Below, in pieces: positions 53,009 to 61,931 of a DNA stretch of 64,000 nucleotides. The stretch's first letter is position 1. Every line of letters begins with the position of its first letter. Origin of the DNA: JAVVVD01 sp036652795 (GTDB lineage: Bacteria > Bacillota > Clostridia > Christensenellales > CAG-138); the NCBI GenBank assembly GCA_036652795.1, contig JAVVVD010000003.1:62001-126000 (forward strand), read 5' to 3'. The translations under genes were made by a program, and so were the position numbers. The notes below the pieces were generated by a model. That model was given only the letters and a program-made list of their open reading frames with translations. It ran no database searches and was not told the DNA's origin.

Positions 53009-54835
53009 CTATTGAAGTATGCTGCCGCTTACTTGTTCGCGGAATTGGGTTGTATACAGGTCATAATAATAGCCCTTAAGCTTTAGCAGTTCCGCATGCG
53101 TACCCACCTCGGCTATGCCACCGTCTTTTATCACAAGTATCCTATTGGCATTTCGTATTGTGGATAGCCTGTGCGCCACAATGAAGCTGGTTCGATTTTG
53201 CAGCACAGTGGTTATGGCATTCTGTATCAATTGCTCCGTTTCGGTATCTATGCTGCTGGTTGCCTCATCCAGCACAAATATACGCGGATCCTTTAGTATC
53301 ACCCTTGCAAACGAAATAAGCTGCTTTTCACCTGTAGACAGCCTTGCTCCGCCTTCGCCAACTTCGGAATCATATCCGTTCTCCTGCTTTAATATAAACT
53401 CCTCCGCATGCACCATGCGGGCGGCGGCGCACACTTCATCATCCGTTGCGTCCTTCCTGCCATAGCGGATATTATCACGGATATTTCCTGAAAACAGATG
53501 TGGGGATTGCAGCACATATCCCAATCGATCCTGAAGCCAAAGCTGGCTACGCCGTCTGTAATCCACGCCGTCTATGAGTATCTCTCCGCTAGTGGGTTCA
53601 TAAAATCTACAAACCAGATTCACTATTGTGGACTTGCCTGCGCCTGTTTCACCCACCAGCGCTATGGTTTCGCCATGCCGCACAGATAGGTTAAAGTCCG
53701 TCAGCACCGTTTCACCGCCCTTGTAGGCAAAGCTCACGTTTTTAAACTCTATATCTCCGTTTATCTGTTCCCAATTTTCACGTTTAGGTGAGAAGCTATC
53801 CCCATATTTCTCCACCACATCGGCGCTGTCCTCTATATCACATGGGGTATCGATAAGGGTTACCACACGTTCTGCGCTTGCCTGTGCGCTTTGCAGCTCT
53901 GCTAGTATACCTGCAAGCTGCTGTATTGGCTCAAAGAAGTTTGTTGTATAGCTTATAAACGCCGCTAGCGTGCCAAAGCTTGCGCCAAGAAATATCACAT
54001 CATAACCGCCCTTGAACAGCACCAGCCCCGTTCCTATTGCGCCAAGAAACATCACTATCGGCATAAACAGCGCCGAAAGCATAGCCGATTTAACAGATGC
54101 CCTGCGCATCTCGCCCGTGAGCAGCTTAAATTCCTTTGTGTTGATGTCCTCACGCACAAGGGTTTTGCTGGTCATCGCACCCATTATTCCCTCGTTAAAG
54201 GCGCCGGTTATACGCGAGTTGGTCTTACGCACTATGCGCTGATATTTAAGTATGCGCTTTTGAAATATAACCGATATAATGGCAAGCGGCGGCATCACCA
54301 CCAGCACCAGCATCGCCAAAGAAAAATCCAGCACCATCATTGCGGCTATCACACCCGCCACATAGGCCAACGCCCACATCATGTCGACTATACTCCACGC
54401 TATCATCTCCGAAAGCCTTGCCACGTCGCTTACCATGCGCGCCATTAGATATCCCACGGCAGTCTTATCATAATATGAAAATGAGAGCGATTGAAGCTTT
54501 TTGAAGGCATCCTGCCGTATATCGTAGGATACGCTCATCTCTATTTTACCCGCCAGCTTAACAAAAAAGTATACGCCACAGGATTGCAGCGCCACAAATG
54601 TCACATACAGGGCGCAAAATACCGGTAACCCCACCGTAGTCCCTTGCTCTATAAAGTTATCTATGGCATATTTGGACATAAGCGGATAGATTATATCTAT
54701 CACAGCTACCGCTATAAGTATCGTGATAAGCGCCACTACAGTTCGCTTATAGTGTAGCGCATACTGTACAAGCCGCTTCCAAACCTTTAAATCAACCTTC
54801 TTATCATATTCCTGTTCAACTATCGCGCTGCTCAT
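53009..54835 (-). CDS. ABC exporter half-transporter, catalytic subunit
   Basis: A 608-residue half-transporter: six helices (about 20-310), then an ATPase domain with Walker A GETGAGKSTIVNLVCRFYEP, signature LSTGEKQLISFARV (Thr for Gly) and Walker B RIFVLDEATSSIDTETE with the catalytic Glu kept. It overlaps its partner gene by ATGA. The pair resembles heterodimeric multidrug exporters such as BmrCD and TM287/288. The substrate is not known. Confidence 0.9.
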   Translation of the reverse strand: MSSAIVEQEYDKKVDLKVWKRLVQYALHYKRTVVALITILIAVAVIDIIYPLMSKYAIDNFIEQGTTVGLPVFCALYVTFVALQSCGVYFFVKLAGKIEMSVSYDIRQDAFKKLQSLSFSYYDKTAVGYLMARMVSDVARLSEMIAWSIVDMMWALAYVAGVIAAMMVLDFSLAMLVLVVMPPLAIISVIFQKRILKYQRIVRKTNSRITGAFNEGIMGAMTSKTLVREDINTKEFKLLTGEMRRASVKSAMLSALFMPIVMFLGAIGTGLVLFKGGYDVIFLGASFGTLAAFISYTTNFFEPIQQLAGILAELQSAQASAERVVTLIDTPCDIEDSADVVEKYGDSFSPKRENWEQINGDIEFKNVSFAYKGGETVLTDFNLSVRHGETIALVGETGAGKSTIVNLVCRFYEPTSGEILIDGVDYRRRSQLWLQDRLGYVLQSPHLFSGNIRDNIRYGRKDATDDEVCAAARMVHAEEFILKQENGYDSEVGEGGARLSTGEKQLISFARVILKDPRIFVLDEATSSIDTETEQLIQNAITTVLQNRTSFIVAHRLSTIRNANRILVIKDGGIAEVGTHAELLKLKGYYYDLYTTQFREQVSGSILQ

Positions 54836-56679
54836 CTGCCCTCACCCCCCATATCATCATTTAGCTCAACCTCAAGCATATCCTGTATGGCGGCTATGCG
54901 GCGATACAGCCCGTCCTCATGCAACAGCTGCTCATGTGTGCCCTGCTGAACCAGCATACCATGTTCCAGCACCAGTATGTTGTCTGCCTCGCACAGCGTT
55001 GTGATCCTGTGGCTTATGATAAACGTTGTAGCATTGTCCTTCATTGATCTGAGTGCATCGCGTATCGCCGCATCCGTTTCCGTATCCACCGCAGACAACG
55101 AATCGTCGAATATCAGTATTGGTGCATGCTGCATCAGCATACGGGCTATTGCCACACGCTGCTTCTGGCCGCCTGAAAGCGTTACCCCGCGCTCGCCCAC
55201 GATTGTATCGTATCCGTTTTCAAAGCCCATTATCACATCGTGTACCGCCGCCACCCTTGCAGCAGCAAACACATCTTCGTCAGACGCCTGCGGGTCTGCT
55301 ATGCGTATATTATCCATTATCGTGCGCGAATACAGGAACGGTTCTTGTAGCACTATGCCTATATTGCGTCTCAGGTGCGCATGGTCAATATCGTTCACAT
55401 CCATGCCATCAACTATTATATGGCCCGCAGTACATGTATACAGTCGCTGTAGCAGCTGCACAAGACTTGTTTTTCCGCTGCCGGTGCTTCCAAGTATCGC
55501 TATTGTCTGACCCGGCTTTGCCGTAAACGTGATATCCTTGAGCACATCGTCATACTCATCATAGCCAAAGCAGACGTTTTTAAACTCTATCACGCCCTTT
55601 ATAGGCCTTGTAAGCGCGGCGCCCGTTTCGCCCTCCTTGTCGTGTGCAAGTATATCATCGAGCCGCCCAAGCGATACCGACGCCTTGCCAAGATCCGCAA
55701 GCACGCGGCCAAGCTGGCGCACAGGCCATGTGAGCATAGCCGTGTAGCTTGTAAACACCATGAGGTTGCCAAGGCTTAGGTCATTGCGCACGCATAATAT
55801 TATGCCAACAAACAGTGACAGCGCTATTTGTATATATCCAAAGCCATCGCTTAACCCCCAATATATACCCAGCATACGGATTAGCTTAAACGTCTTTTCC
55901 TTGAAATCACGGTTGCACTCAGTGAATTTATCCACCTCGCTGCGCTGCTGTCCAAACGCACGCACTACCCGTACGCCCGTAAGGTTTTCCTGCAATGTAG
56001 CCGAAAGCTTACCCTCCGCTTCATCCGAAAGCTCAAACTGCTTTCTCACGTTTGAAAAATATATAAAGCTTGACGCGCACAATATCGGCAGCAACGCTAC
56101 GGATACCAATGCCATGCTTGTATCCAAGCTAAACATTATATAGCAGGCGATTATAACCATTGTAAGCGTTCTGACTATTTCCAACAGCTGCACTGAGATA
56201 AATCGGCGTATGGTTTCCACATCAGAGGTGCATCGCTGAACCAGATCTCCTGTTGATACATGCTTATAATAGTCATACGGCACGCATTGAAGATGCCAGT
56301 ACAGCTCGTTGCGCAGCTTCCTGGCGACCCCCTCGCTTGCAAGCGCCACATATCGGCGCCGCAGCAGCGTAGCAAGCGCGTTTATAAGTGTGAAGCCTAT
56401 AAGAGCCAGAGCACAAATATACAGGTTGTTGCGCAGGAACTCGCGTTCGCCAAGTCCATTCATAACCCCTTGCATGAACGCCGGCATATTGCCTTGCTCC
56501 TGACCTATCACGGAATCCACCGTAAAGCTTATCACCAGCGGTGTGCAATACGCCGCAAGCACCGCTATGATAAGAAATATTGAAGATAGCACAAGATACC
56601 AACTGCTTCCATTCATCATCATACCGATCAGCTTATAATTTATACGTTTTCCGGTTTGTGTGTCATGTTGCTTTTCCAA
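54832..56679 (-). CDS. ABC exporter half-transporter, degenerate subunit
   Basis: About 615 residues: six helices, then an ATPase with Walker A GSTGSGKTSLVQLLQRLYT, canonical signature LSGGQKQRVAIARML, and Walker B ILIFDDSLSAVDTETD, where Asp replaces the catalytic Glu. Such a degenerate site is the mark of asymmetric heterodimeric exporters. TTG 56679 is preferred because GGGGGGAG lies 9 nt upstream; ATG 56700 precedes that site and would add seven residues. A terminator and a leader peptide gene precede it. Confidence 0.85.
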   Translation of the reverse strand: MEKQHDTQTGKRINYKLIGMMMNGSSWYLVLSSIFLIIAVLAAYCTPLVISFTVDSVIGQEQGNMPAFMQGVMNGLGEREFLRNNLYICALALIGFTLINALATLLRRRYVALASEGVARKLRNELYWHLQCVPYDYYKHVSTGDLVQRCTSDVETIRRFISVQLLEIVRTLTMVIIACYIMFSLDTSMALVSVALLPILCASSFIYFSNVRKQFELSDEAEGKLSATLQENLTGVRVVRAFGQQRSEVDKFTECNRDFKEKTFKLIRMLGIYWGLSDGFGYIQIALSLFVGIILCVRNDLSLGNLMVFTSYTAMLTWPVRQLGRVLADLGKASVSLGRLDDILAHDKEGETGAALTRPIKGVIEFKNVCFGYDEYDDVLKDITFTAKPGQTIAILGSTGSGKTSLVQLLQRLYTCTAGHIIVDGMDVNDIDHAHLRRNIGIVLQEPFLYSRTIMDNIRIADPQASDEDVFAAARVAAVHDVIMGFENGYDTIVGERGVTLSGGQKQRVAIARMLMQHAPILIFDDSLSAVDTETDAAIRDALRSMKDNATTFIISHRITTLCEADNILVLEHGMLVQQGTHEQLLHEDGLYRRIAAIQDMLEVELNDDMGGEGR

Positions 56680-56705
56680 ATTTATATTCTCCCCCCACAT
56701 AGCGC

Positions 56706-56740
56706 AGATAAAAAGCCATGGACTGCATGTCCATGGCTTT
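56706..56740 (-). terminator. Attenuator terminator before the ABC exporter
   Basis: On the minus strand AAAGCCATGGAC pairs perfectly with GTCCATGGCTTT around ATGCA and runs straight into TTTTTAT. It lies 25-60 nt ahead of the exporter start and downstream of a leader peptide gene, so it is placed as a transcription attenuator. Confidence 0.8.
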
Positions 56741-56769
56741 ACAGTTATCGAAGCACAGGTAATTCTACC

Positions 56770-56841
56770 CTATCGCGATATTGTAACAGGCCGCGCACAC
56801 GCACAGACGCACTCAGACGTTGCATTACTAAGTTTCATCAT
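56770..56841 (-). CDS. Leader peptide upstream of the ABC exporter
   Basis: A 23-residue reading frame, MMKLSNATSECVCACARP then VTISR, with ribosome binding site GAAGG 7-9 nt ahead of tandem ATG codons. It lies between a near-consensus promoter and an attenuator terminator. The Cys-Val-Cys-Ala-Cys-Ala run is distinctive. By analogy with bmrB upstream of bmrCD in Bacillus subtilis, translation of this peptide probably controls read-through into the exporter, perhaps when a drug stalls the ribosome. Analogy and function are inference. Confidence 0.6.
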   Translation of the reverse strand: MMKLSNATSECVCACARPVTISR

Positions 56842-56885
56842 GTCACGACCTTCTTTCCTACAAATATCAACATTTACCGAAGTTG

Positions 56886-56914
56886 ATTATATACTCTGTT
56901 TCATCATTTTGCAA
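56886..56914 (-). promoter_or_regulatory. Promoter of the leader/ABC exporter operon
   Basis: On the minus strand TTGCAA (56909-56914), a 17-bp spacer and a perfect TATAAT (56886-56891). The start is near 56878, giving a leader of about 180 nt that contains the peptide gene and attenuator. Confidence 0.75.
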
Positions 56915-56979
56915 GTGACGAACAAACTATATATTATCCCTGTGTGTTTCGGATAGCTTCCACACGATTGTGGTGTCGC

Positions 56980-57522
56980 TTATTTAAAATATCTATCCAG
57001 CAAGCCCTTAAACGCCCTGCCATGGCGCGCTTCATCGCGTGCCATCTCATGAACGGTATCATGGATAGCATCCAGGTTCTGCTCCTTGGCCAGCTTTGCA
57101 AGCTCCACCTTGCCCATCGTAGCTCCATTTTCAGCTTCAACGCGCATCTGCAAATTCTTCTTTGTAGAATCCGTAAGCACCTCGCCCAGCAGCTCCGCAA
57201 ACTTTGCGGCATGCTCAGCCTCTTCATAAGCTGCCTTCTCCCAGAAAGCGCCTATCTCTGGATAGCCTTCGCGATAAGCCACACGGCCCATCGCCAAATA
57301 CATACCAACCTCGGTGCACTCACCGTTAAAATTAGCCCTAAGGCCCTCTATTATCTTGGGATCTACGCCCTTGGCCACACCGAGCACATGCTCTGCGGCC
57401 CAAGTCATTGAGCTTTCATCCACAGGCACGAATTTTGATGCGGGTGCCTTACATGTCGGGCAGAATGCGGGCGGCTCTGCGCCCTCATGCACATAACCAC
57501 ATACGGTGCAACGGAATTTCAT
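56980..57522 (-). CDS. Rubrerythrin with N-terminal rubredoxin domain (reverse rubrerythrin)
   Basis: A 180-residue protein. The rubredoxin knuckles are FRCTVCGYVHEG and AFCPTCKAP at residues 4-25, placed before the ferritin-like diiron domain, the reverse of classical rubrerythrin. Diiron ligands fit NFNGECTEVGMYLAM, YEEAEHAAKFAELLGE, MRVEAENGATM and RDEARHGRAF. It reduces peroxide or oxygen in anaerobes. AGGAGG precedes the ATG. A Rex gene lies just upstream. Confidence 0.92.
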   Translation of the reverse strand: MKFRCTVCGYVHEGAEPPAFCPTCKAPASKFVPVDESSMTWAAEHVLGVAKGVDPKIIEGLRANFNGECTEVGMYLAMGRVAYREGYPEIGAFWEKAAYEEAEHAAKFAELLGEVLTDSTKKNLQMRVEAENGATMGKVELAKLAKEQNLDAIHDTVHEMARDEARHGRAFKGLLDRYFK

Positions 57523-57583
57523 AATTTGTTCCTCCTAGCAATTTATTTACCAACGGCTTATGCCGTAGCGTAATAGTTTGAGG

Positions 57584-58207
57584 CTATCTGCGTTTGTCCA
57601 TCTTATACGAAAGGCATATTATGCCATCGCTAAGGTGTACATTTTCAACCGGCACGTCAGCCACCACGTCCACCGGTGCAAAGTTCCATATCCCGCCTAT
57701 TCCTGATCGCGCCATAACCTCAGCTATATCCTGCGCCGCACTGCGGCGTGCGGTAATGACGCCTATATCCACATGGTTTTCGCGTATATATGACTCCATG
57801 TTATTCATATCCAGTATCGGCTTCCCGGCCGCCTCGCCGCCCACCCTGGCAGGGTCTATATCAAACAGCGCGCATACCGTAAACCCGTCCCTTTCAAAGC
57901 CGTCAAAGCTGGCAAGCGCCTGGCCGATATGCCCTGCGCCTACAATTATCATCTTGTATTTGCGGTTCAATGACAGTATGTTCTTTATCTCGCCAAGCAA
58001 TACATCCACATTATAACCGTAGCCCTGCTGACCAAAACCGCCGAAGCAGTTAAAATCCTGCCTCACCTGTGAAGCGTTAAGCCGCATCTGCTGGGCGAGC
58101 TTACCACTTGACACCCGCTCTACGCCTTGAATTTTGAGCATAAGCAGCTGCCTGTAATACCGCGGCAGCCTGCGTACCACCGCTTCTGATACTCTGCGCT
58201 GTTCCAT
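57584..58207 (-). CDS. rex: Redox-sensing repressor Rex (paralogue 2)
   Basis: A 207-residue Rex of canonical type: winged helix VVRRLPRYYRQLLML with recognition segment LNASQVRQDFNCFGGFGQQG, Rossmann motif GAGHIGQALASF and DIDPARVGGEAAG. GGAGG precedes the ATG. It lies upstream of rubrerythrin and downstream of a nitroreductase, a redox-defence grouping. I see no ATATCGATAT motif near this copy, supporting different operators for the two Rex proteins. Confidence 0.92.
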   Translation of the reverse strand: MEQRRVSEAVVRRLPRYYRQLLMLKIQGVERVSSGKLAQQMRLNASQVRQDFNCFGGFGQQGYGYNVDVLLGEIKNILSLNRKYKMIIVGAGHIGQALASFDGFERDGFTVCALFDIDPARVGGEAAGKPILDMNNMESYIRENHVDIGVITARRSAAQDIAEVMARSGIGGIWNFAPVDVVADVPVENVHLSDGIICLSYKMDKRR

Positions 58208-58267
58208 GTTCTTCCTCCGCCTATCCGCTATGGCTTAGTATATATCCGCCGCCATGTTATGGCAATA

Positions 58268-58999
58268 TCATTCATTATTTACAACAAACATTCTTCCGTC
58301 CTGCGTATTTTCCCATTCACCGCTTGCACCGCAGTGCGCAGCTCCCAGCTCCGTATGCAGCATTGCGATGCCGCAATCCAGCGCGCCATAGCCAAAATTG
58401 TTGTTCGTGCGTTTTACGGTTATGCTGTTTTCACCCGCAATAAACTCCCAAGGCTGTCCATTTACCGCTGATGGCGCCAATCGCGCACATTCCAGCGCGC
58501 GCTGCTGCCACTCAGCAAGGCTCATGAGCCGCTCCTGTGTAAGCCCGGTGAGCTTGCTAAGCATCTTCCTTGGGCGGCCCACATAGCGCTCATTCGCAAT
58601 GCCTATCGGTGTTACACACACAACTCTCTCCCCCTCAGCCAGCTCAACGCACTTTGCTACCACGCCCTTGTTATACGTAGCGCCAACCCAGCAGGTTCCA
58701 AGCCCCAAAGCTGTGCATTCCAATATGAACGCTTCACCCATGTAACCTATACTTTCAGGCAGAGCGCCATTTGATATGAACGCCGCAAAGCAGCTTGTGC
58801 CTTGCATCTTGGTGCCAAGCAACCCCTGATCAAATGCTTTATCATGCATCCCCAGCTCTATGCGTACGCCGCGCATACTAAGCACCCTTGCCGTATTTTG
58901 CAGCGATGCTATTTCATCATTTTCAGGCTCTCCATTATAATTTCGCACCGAAAAGCGTTGCCCTGTAGCGCTATACCAGCGCTCCATATTGAATCGCAT
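58268..58999 (-). CDS. Nitroreductase-family protein
   Basis: A 243-residue protein resembling the double-domain nitroreductases (TM1586-like, PF14512): RWYSATGQRFSVRNYNG at the start, YMGEAFILECTALGLGTCWV in the middle, and ECARLAPSAVNGQPWEF, the FMN-binding second half. Substrate unknown. GGGAGG lies 6 nt before the ATG. It is transcribed towards rex and rubrerythrin. Confidence 0.8.
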   Translation of the reverse strand: MRFNMERWYSATGQRFSVRNYNGEPENDEIASLQNTARVLSMRGVRIELGMHDKAFDQGLLGTKMQGTSCFAAFISNGALPESIGYMGEAFILECTALGLGTCWVGATYNKGVVAKCVELAEGERVVCVTPIGIANERYVGRPRKMLSKLTGLTQERLMSLAEWQQRALECARLAPSAVNGQPWEFIAGENSITVKRTNNNFGYGALDCGIAMLHTELGAAHCGASGEWENTQDGRMFVVNNE

Positions 59000-59061
59000 G
59001 GCGTCCTCCCATTTGGTTATTTTAAAGCACTCTTATACTATGGTGTATTCCTAAAATCGCA

Positions 59062-61899
59062 TTAATGGCTCCGCTTAGCATTGCGGATAAGTGCTTTTTT
59101 GAGATACTGCCCGGTATAGCTGTTCTCGCACTCCACTATCTGCTCCGGCGTTCCACATGCGATCACTTCGCCGCCGCGCTCGCCCCCCTCAGGCCCAAGG
59201 TCGATAATATAATCCGCAGTCTTTATCACATCCAGATTATGCTCTATCACCAGTACGCTGCTTCCACTTTCGCACAGCCGTTGCAGTATGGCCAGCAGTC
59301 GCTCTACATCGGCCACATGAAGTCCCGTTGTCGGTTCGTCCAGCACATACAGCGTCCTTCCCGTATCCCTCCGTGAAAGCTCCGTAGCCAGCTTTACGCG
59401 CTGCGCTTCACCGCCTGAAAGTGTGGTGGATGGCTGGCCAAGCCGCACATACCCCAGCCCTACGTCATATAGTGTTTGAAGCTTACGAACAAGCTTAGGC
59501 ATGGACGAAAAAAAGCTAAGCGCTTCTTCCACCGTCATATTGAGCACATCAGCTATGCTCTTTCCCTTGTAATGCACCTCTAGGGTTTCGCGGTTATACC
59601 GCTTTCCTTTGCATACCTCGCACGGAACGTAGATGTCCGGCAAAAAGTGCATCTCTATCTTTATTATACCATCGCCATGACAGGTTTCGCATCTGCCACC
59701 CTTTACATTAAAGCTAAATCTTCCATTTGTATAGCCACGCAGCTTTGCATCCGGCGTCATAGCGTACACGCTGCGTATCAAATCAAACAGCCCCGTATAC
59801 GTGGCCGGATTGCTCCGTGGTGTGCGTCCAATCGGAGATTGATCTATATCTATTATTTTATCGAGATTCTCAATCCCGCTCATGCTATCGTAGCTGTTTG
59901 TAGCGCGCAGTTTAGCACGGTTGAGTTCGCGCAGCAGTGTGCGCTTTAGCACCTCGTTTACAAGACTGGATTTCCCTGAGCCAGACACGCCCGTCACACA
60001 GGTAAATACGCCCAACGGTATATCCACGTCAATTCCCTTGAGGTTGTTTGCCCGCGCCCCGCGCACGGACAAAAATTTTTCAGCTGTTCTGCGCTTCTGA
60101 GGTATCGGTATACTACGCTCGCCTGTGAGGAATTGACCCGTTATGGATTCATGGCATTCCATTATCTGTTGTGGCGTACCCTCCGCCACTATAAGGCCGC
60201 CATGTTCGCCGGCGCCAGGGCCTATGTCCAGTATATAATCCGCTTCCAGCATAGTTTCTTCATCGTGCTCCACAACTATCAGAGTATTACCAAGATCCCG
60301 CATCCCTTTGAGTGTGGTGAGCAATCGTGCATTGTCGCGCTGGTGCAGGCCTATGCTAGGCTCGTCCAATATGTACAGCACACCCACTAATCCGCTGCCT
60401 ATCTGCGTAGCCAGCCTTATGCGCTGTGCCTCGCCGCCCGAAAGTGTGCTTGCCCCTCGCGATAGCGTAAGGTAATCCAGCCCAACATCCACAAGAAAGC
60501 CCAGCCGCGCATTAAGCTCCTTTAATATCTGTTCGGATATCAGGCCCTCCGTTACGCTAAGTTCTATTGAATTAATGAACTCCGTAGCACACAGCACCGT
60601 CATCTCGCTTACCTGCGATATTGACTTGCCTCCCACTGTAACGGCAAGGCTCTCCGGCTTAAGTCGCTTGCCAGCGCACTCTGGACATGGTGTATTGGAC
60701 ATATAGCCTTCCAGATCCTGTTTTACGTATTCGGACTGGGTTTCGCGATAGCGTCGCTCCAGGTTATTGATTATGCCTTCAAACGCCGCATCAAACGTGC
60801 CACTGCCAAATTCTTTTTGATAGGATATATGCAGCTTTACATCTCCGGTACCATAGAGCACCGCATTCTTAGCGGCCTCCGGCAGCTCACGCCACGGGGT
60901 ATCCAGCAAAAATCCATACTGTTTGCTGAGCGCGTCAAAATACATGTTGGCAATGCTCCCATCCGCACCACTCTGCCAACCGCTTACGCTTACCGCATTT
61001 TGGTTAAGCGACAACTCCGGATTTGGTATCACCAGCGCTGGATCTATCTTTAGCAGCATGCCTAGGCCTGTGCAGGTTGGACATGCACCAAATGGGCTAT
61101 TAAACGAAAACATGCGCGGTGTAAGCTCCTCCATGCTAATCCCACACTCGGGGCAGGCATAGTTCTGCGAAAACACCATTTCAACATCGTCCACAAGTAC
61201 CTTTGCAAGTCCGCTGCCAAATGCAAAGGCCGTTTCCAGCGAATCGCTCAAGCGGGAATCTATCCCATCCTTTAGCGTAATCCTATCAACTATAACGTCT
61301 ATCGTGTGTTTATATTTTTTATCCAGTGGCGGCACATCCGCTATATCATACGTTATCCCATCAACGCGCACACGAACGTAGCCGTCCTTGCGTATCTGCT
61401 CTAACAGTTTTACATGTTCGCCCTTTCTTGCGCGCACGGCGGGCGCTATCACCTGTATGCGTTTGCCACCCGTTGCCTTTACCTGATCCACTACCTGATC
61501 TATACTCTGGCGCTCTATGCGTTTGCCGCATTTAGGGCAATGTGGTATCCCTATGCGCGCATACAGCAGCCGCAGATAATCGTGTATCTCCGTAACAGTG
61601 CCAACTGTGGAGCGCGGATTGTTTGATGTGCTTTTCTGGTCTATTGATATCGCCGGGGAAAGTCCCTCGATATAATCCACATCCGGTTTTTCCATTTGTC
61701 CCAAAAACTGGCGCGCATACGACGAAAGCGACTCCACATAGCGCCGCTGCCCCTCCGCATATATCGTATCAAACGCCAGACTGGATTTGCCCGAACCCGA
61801 AAGTCCTGTAAACACTATGAACTTATTTCTTGGAAGCGTTACGTCTATGTTTTTTAGGTTATGCTCGCGCGCTCCCTTAATCCTGATCGTATCCTGCAT
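59062..61899 (-). CDS. uvrA: Excinuclease ABC subunit A
   Basis: A 945-residue damage-recognition ATPase of nucleotide-excision repair. Two ABC units: Walker A FTGLSGSGKSSLAFDTIYAE and GVSGSGKSSLVNEVL; signatures LSGGEAQRIRLATQIG and LSGGEAQRVKLATELS. Zinc-binding pairs appear in CPECGISMEE with CPTCTGLG, and in CETCHGDG with CEVCKGKR. It lies 32 nt after uvrB. Confidence 0.97.
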   Translation of the reverse strand: MQDTIRIKGAREHNLKNIDVTLPRNKFIVFTGLSGSGKSSLAFDTIYAEGQRRYVESLSSYARQFLGQMEKPDVDYIEGLSPAISIDQKSTSNNPRSTVGTVTEIHDYLRLLYARIGIPHCPKCGKRIERQSIDQVVDQVKATGGKRIQVIAPAVRARKGEHVKLLEQIRKDGYVRVRVDGITYDIADVPPLDKKYKHTIDVIVDRITLKDGIDSRLSDSLETAFAFGSGLAKVLVDDVEMVFSQNYACPECGISMEELTPRMFSFNSPFGACPTCTGLGMLLKIDPALVIPNPELSLNQNAVSVSGWQSGADGSIANMYFDALSKQYGFLLDTPWRELPEAAKNAVLYGTGDVKLHISYQKEFGSGTFDAAFEGIINNLERRYRETQSEYVKQDLEGYMSNTPCPECAGKRLKPESLAVTVGGKSISQVSEMTVLCATEFINSIELSVTEGLISEQILKELNARLGFLVDVGLDYLTLSRGASTLSGGEAQRIRLATQIGSGLVGVLYILDEPSIGLHQRDNARLLTTLKGMRDLGNTLIVVEHDEETMLEADYILDIGPGAGEHGGLIVAEGTPQQIMECHESITGQFLTGERSIPIPQKRRTAEKFLSVRGARANNLKGIDVDIPLGVFTCVTGVSGSGKSSLVNEVLKRTLLRELNRAKLRATNSYDSMSGIENLDKIIDIDQSPIGRTPRSNPATYTGLFDLIRSVYAMTPDAKLRGYTNGRFSFNVKGGRCETCHGDGIIKIEMHFLPDIYVPCEVCKGKRYNRETLEVHYKGKSIADVLNMTVEEALSFFSSMPKLVRKLQTLYDVGLGYVRLGQPSTTLSGGEAQRVKLATELSRRDTGRTLYVLDEPTTGLHVADVERLLAILQRLCESGSSVLVIEHNLDVIKTADYIIDLGPEGGERGGEVIACGTPEQIVECENSYTGQYLKKALIRNAKRSH

Positions 61900-61931
61900 T
61901 GTAATCCTTTTTAACCGCTAATTCGCGTATA

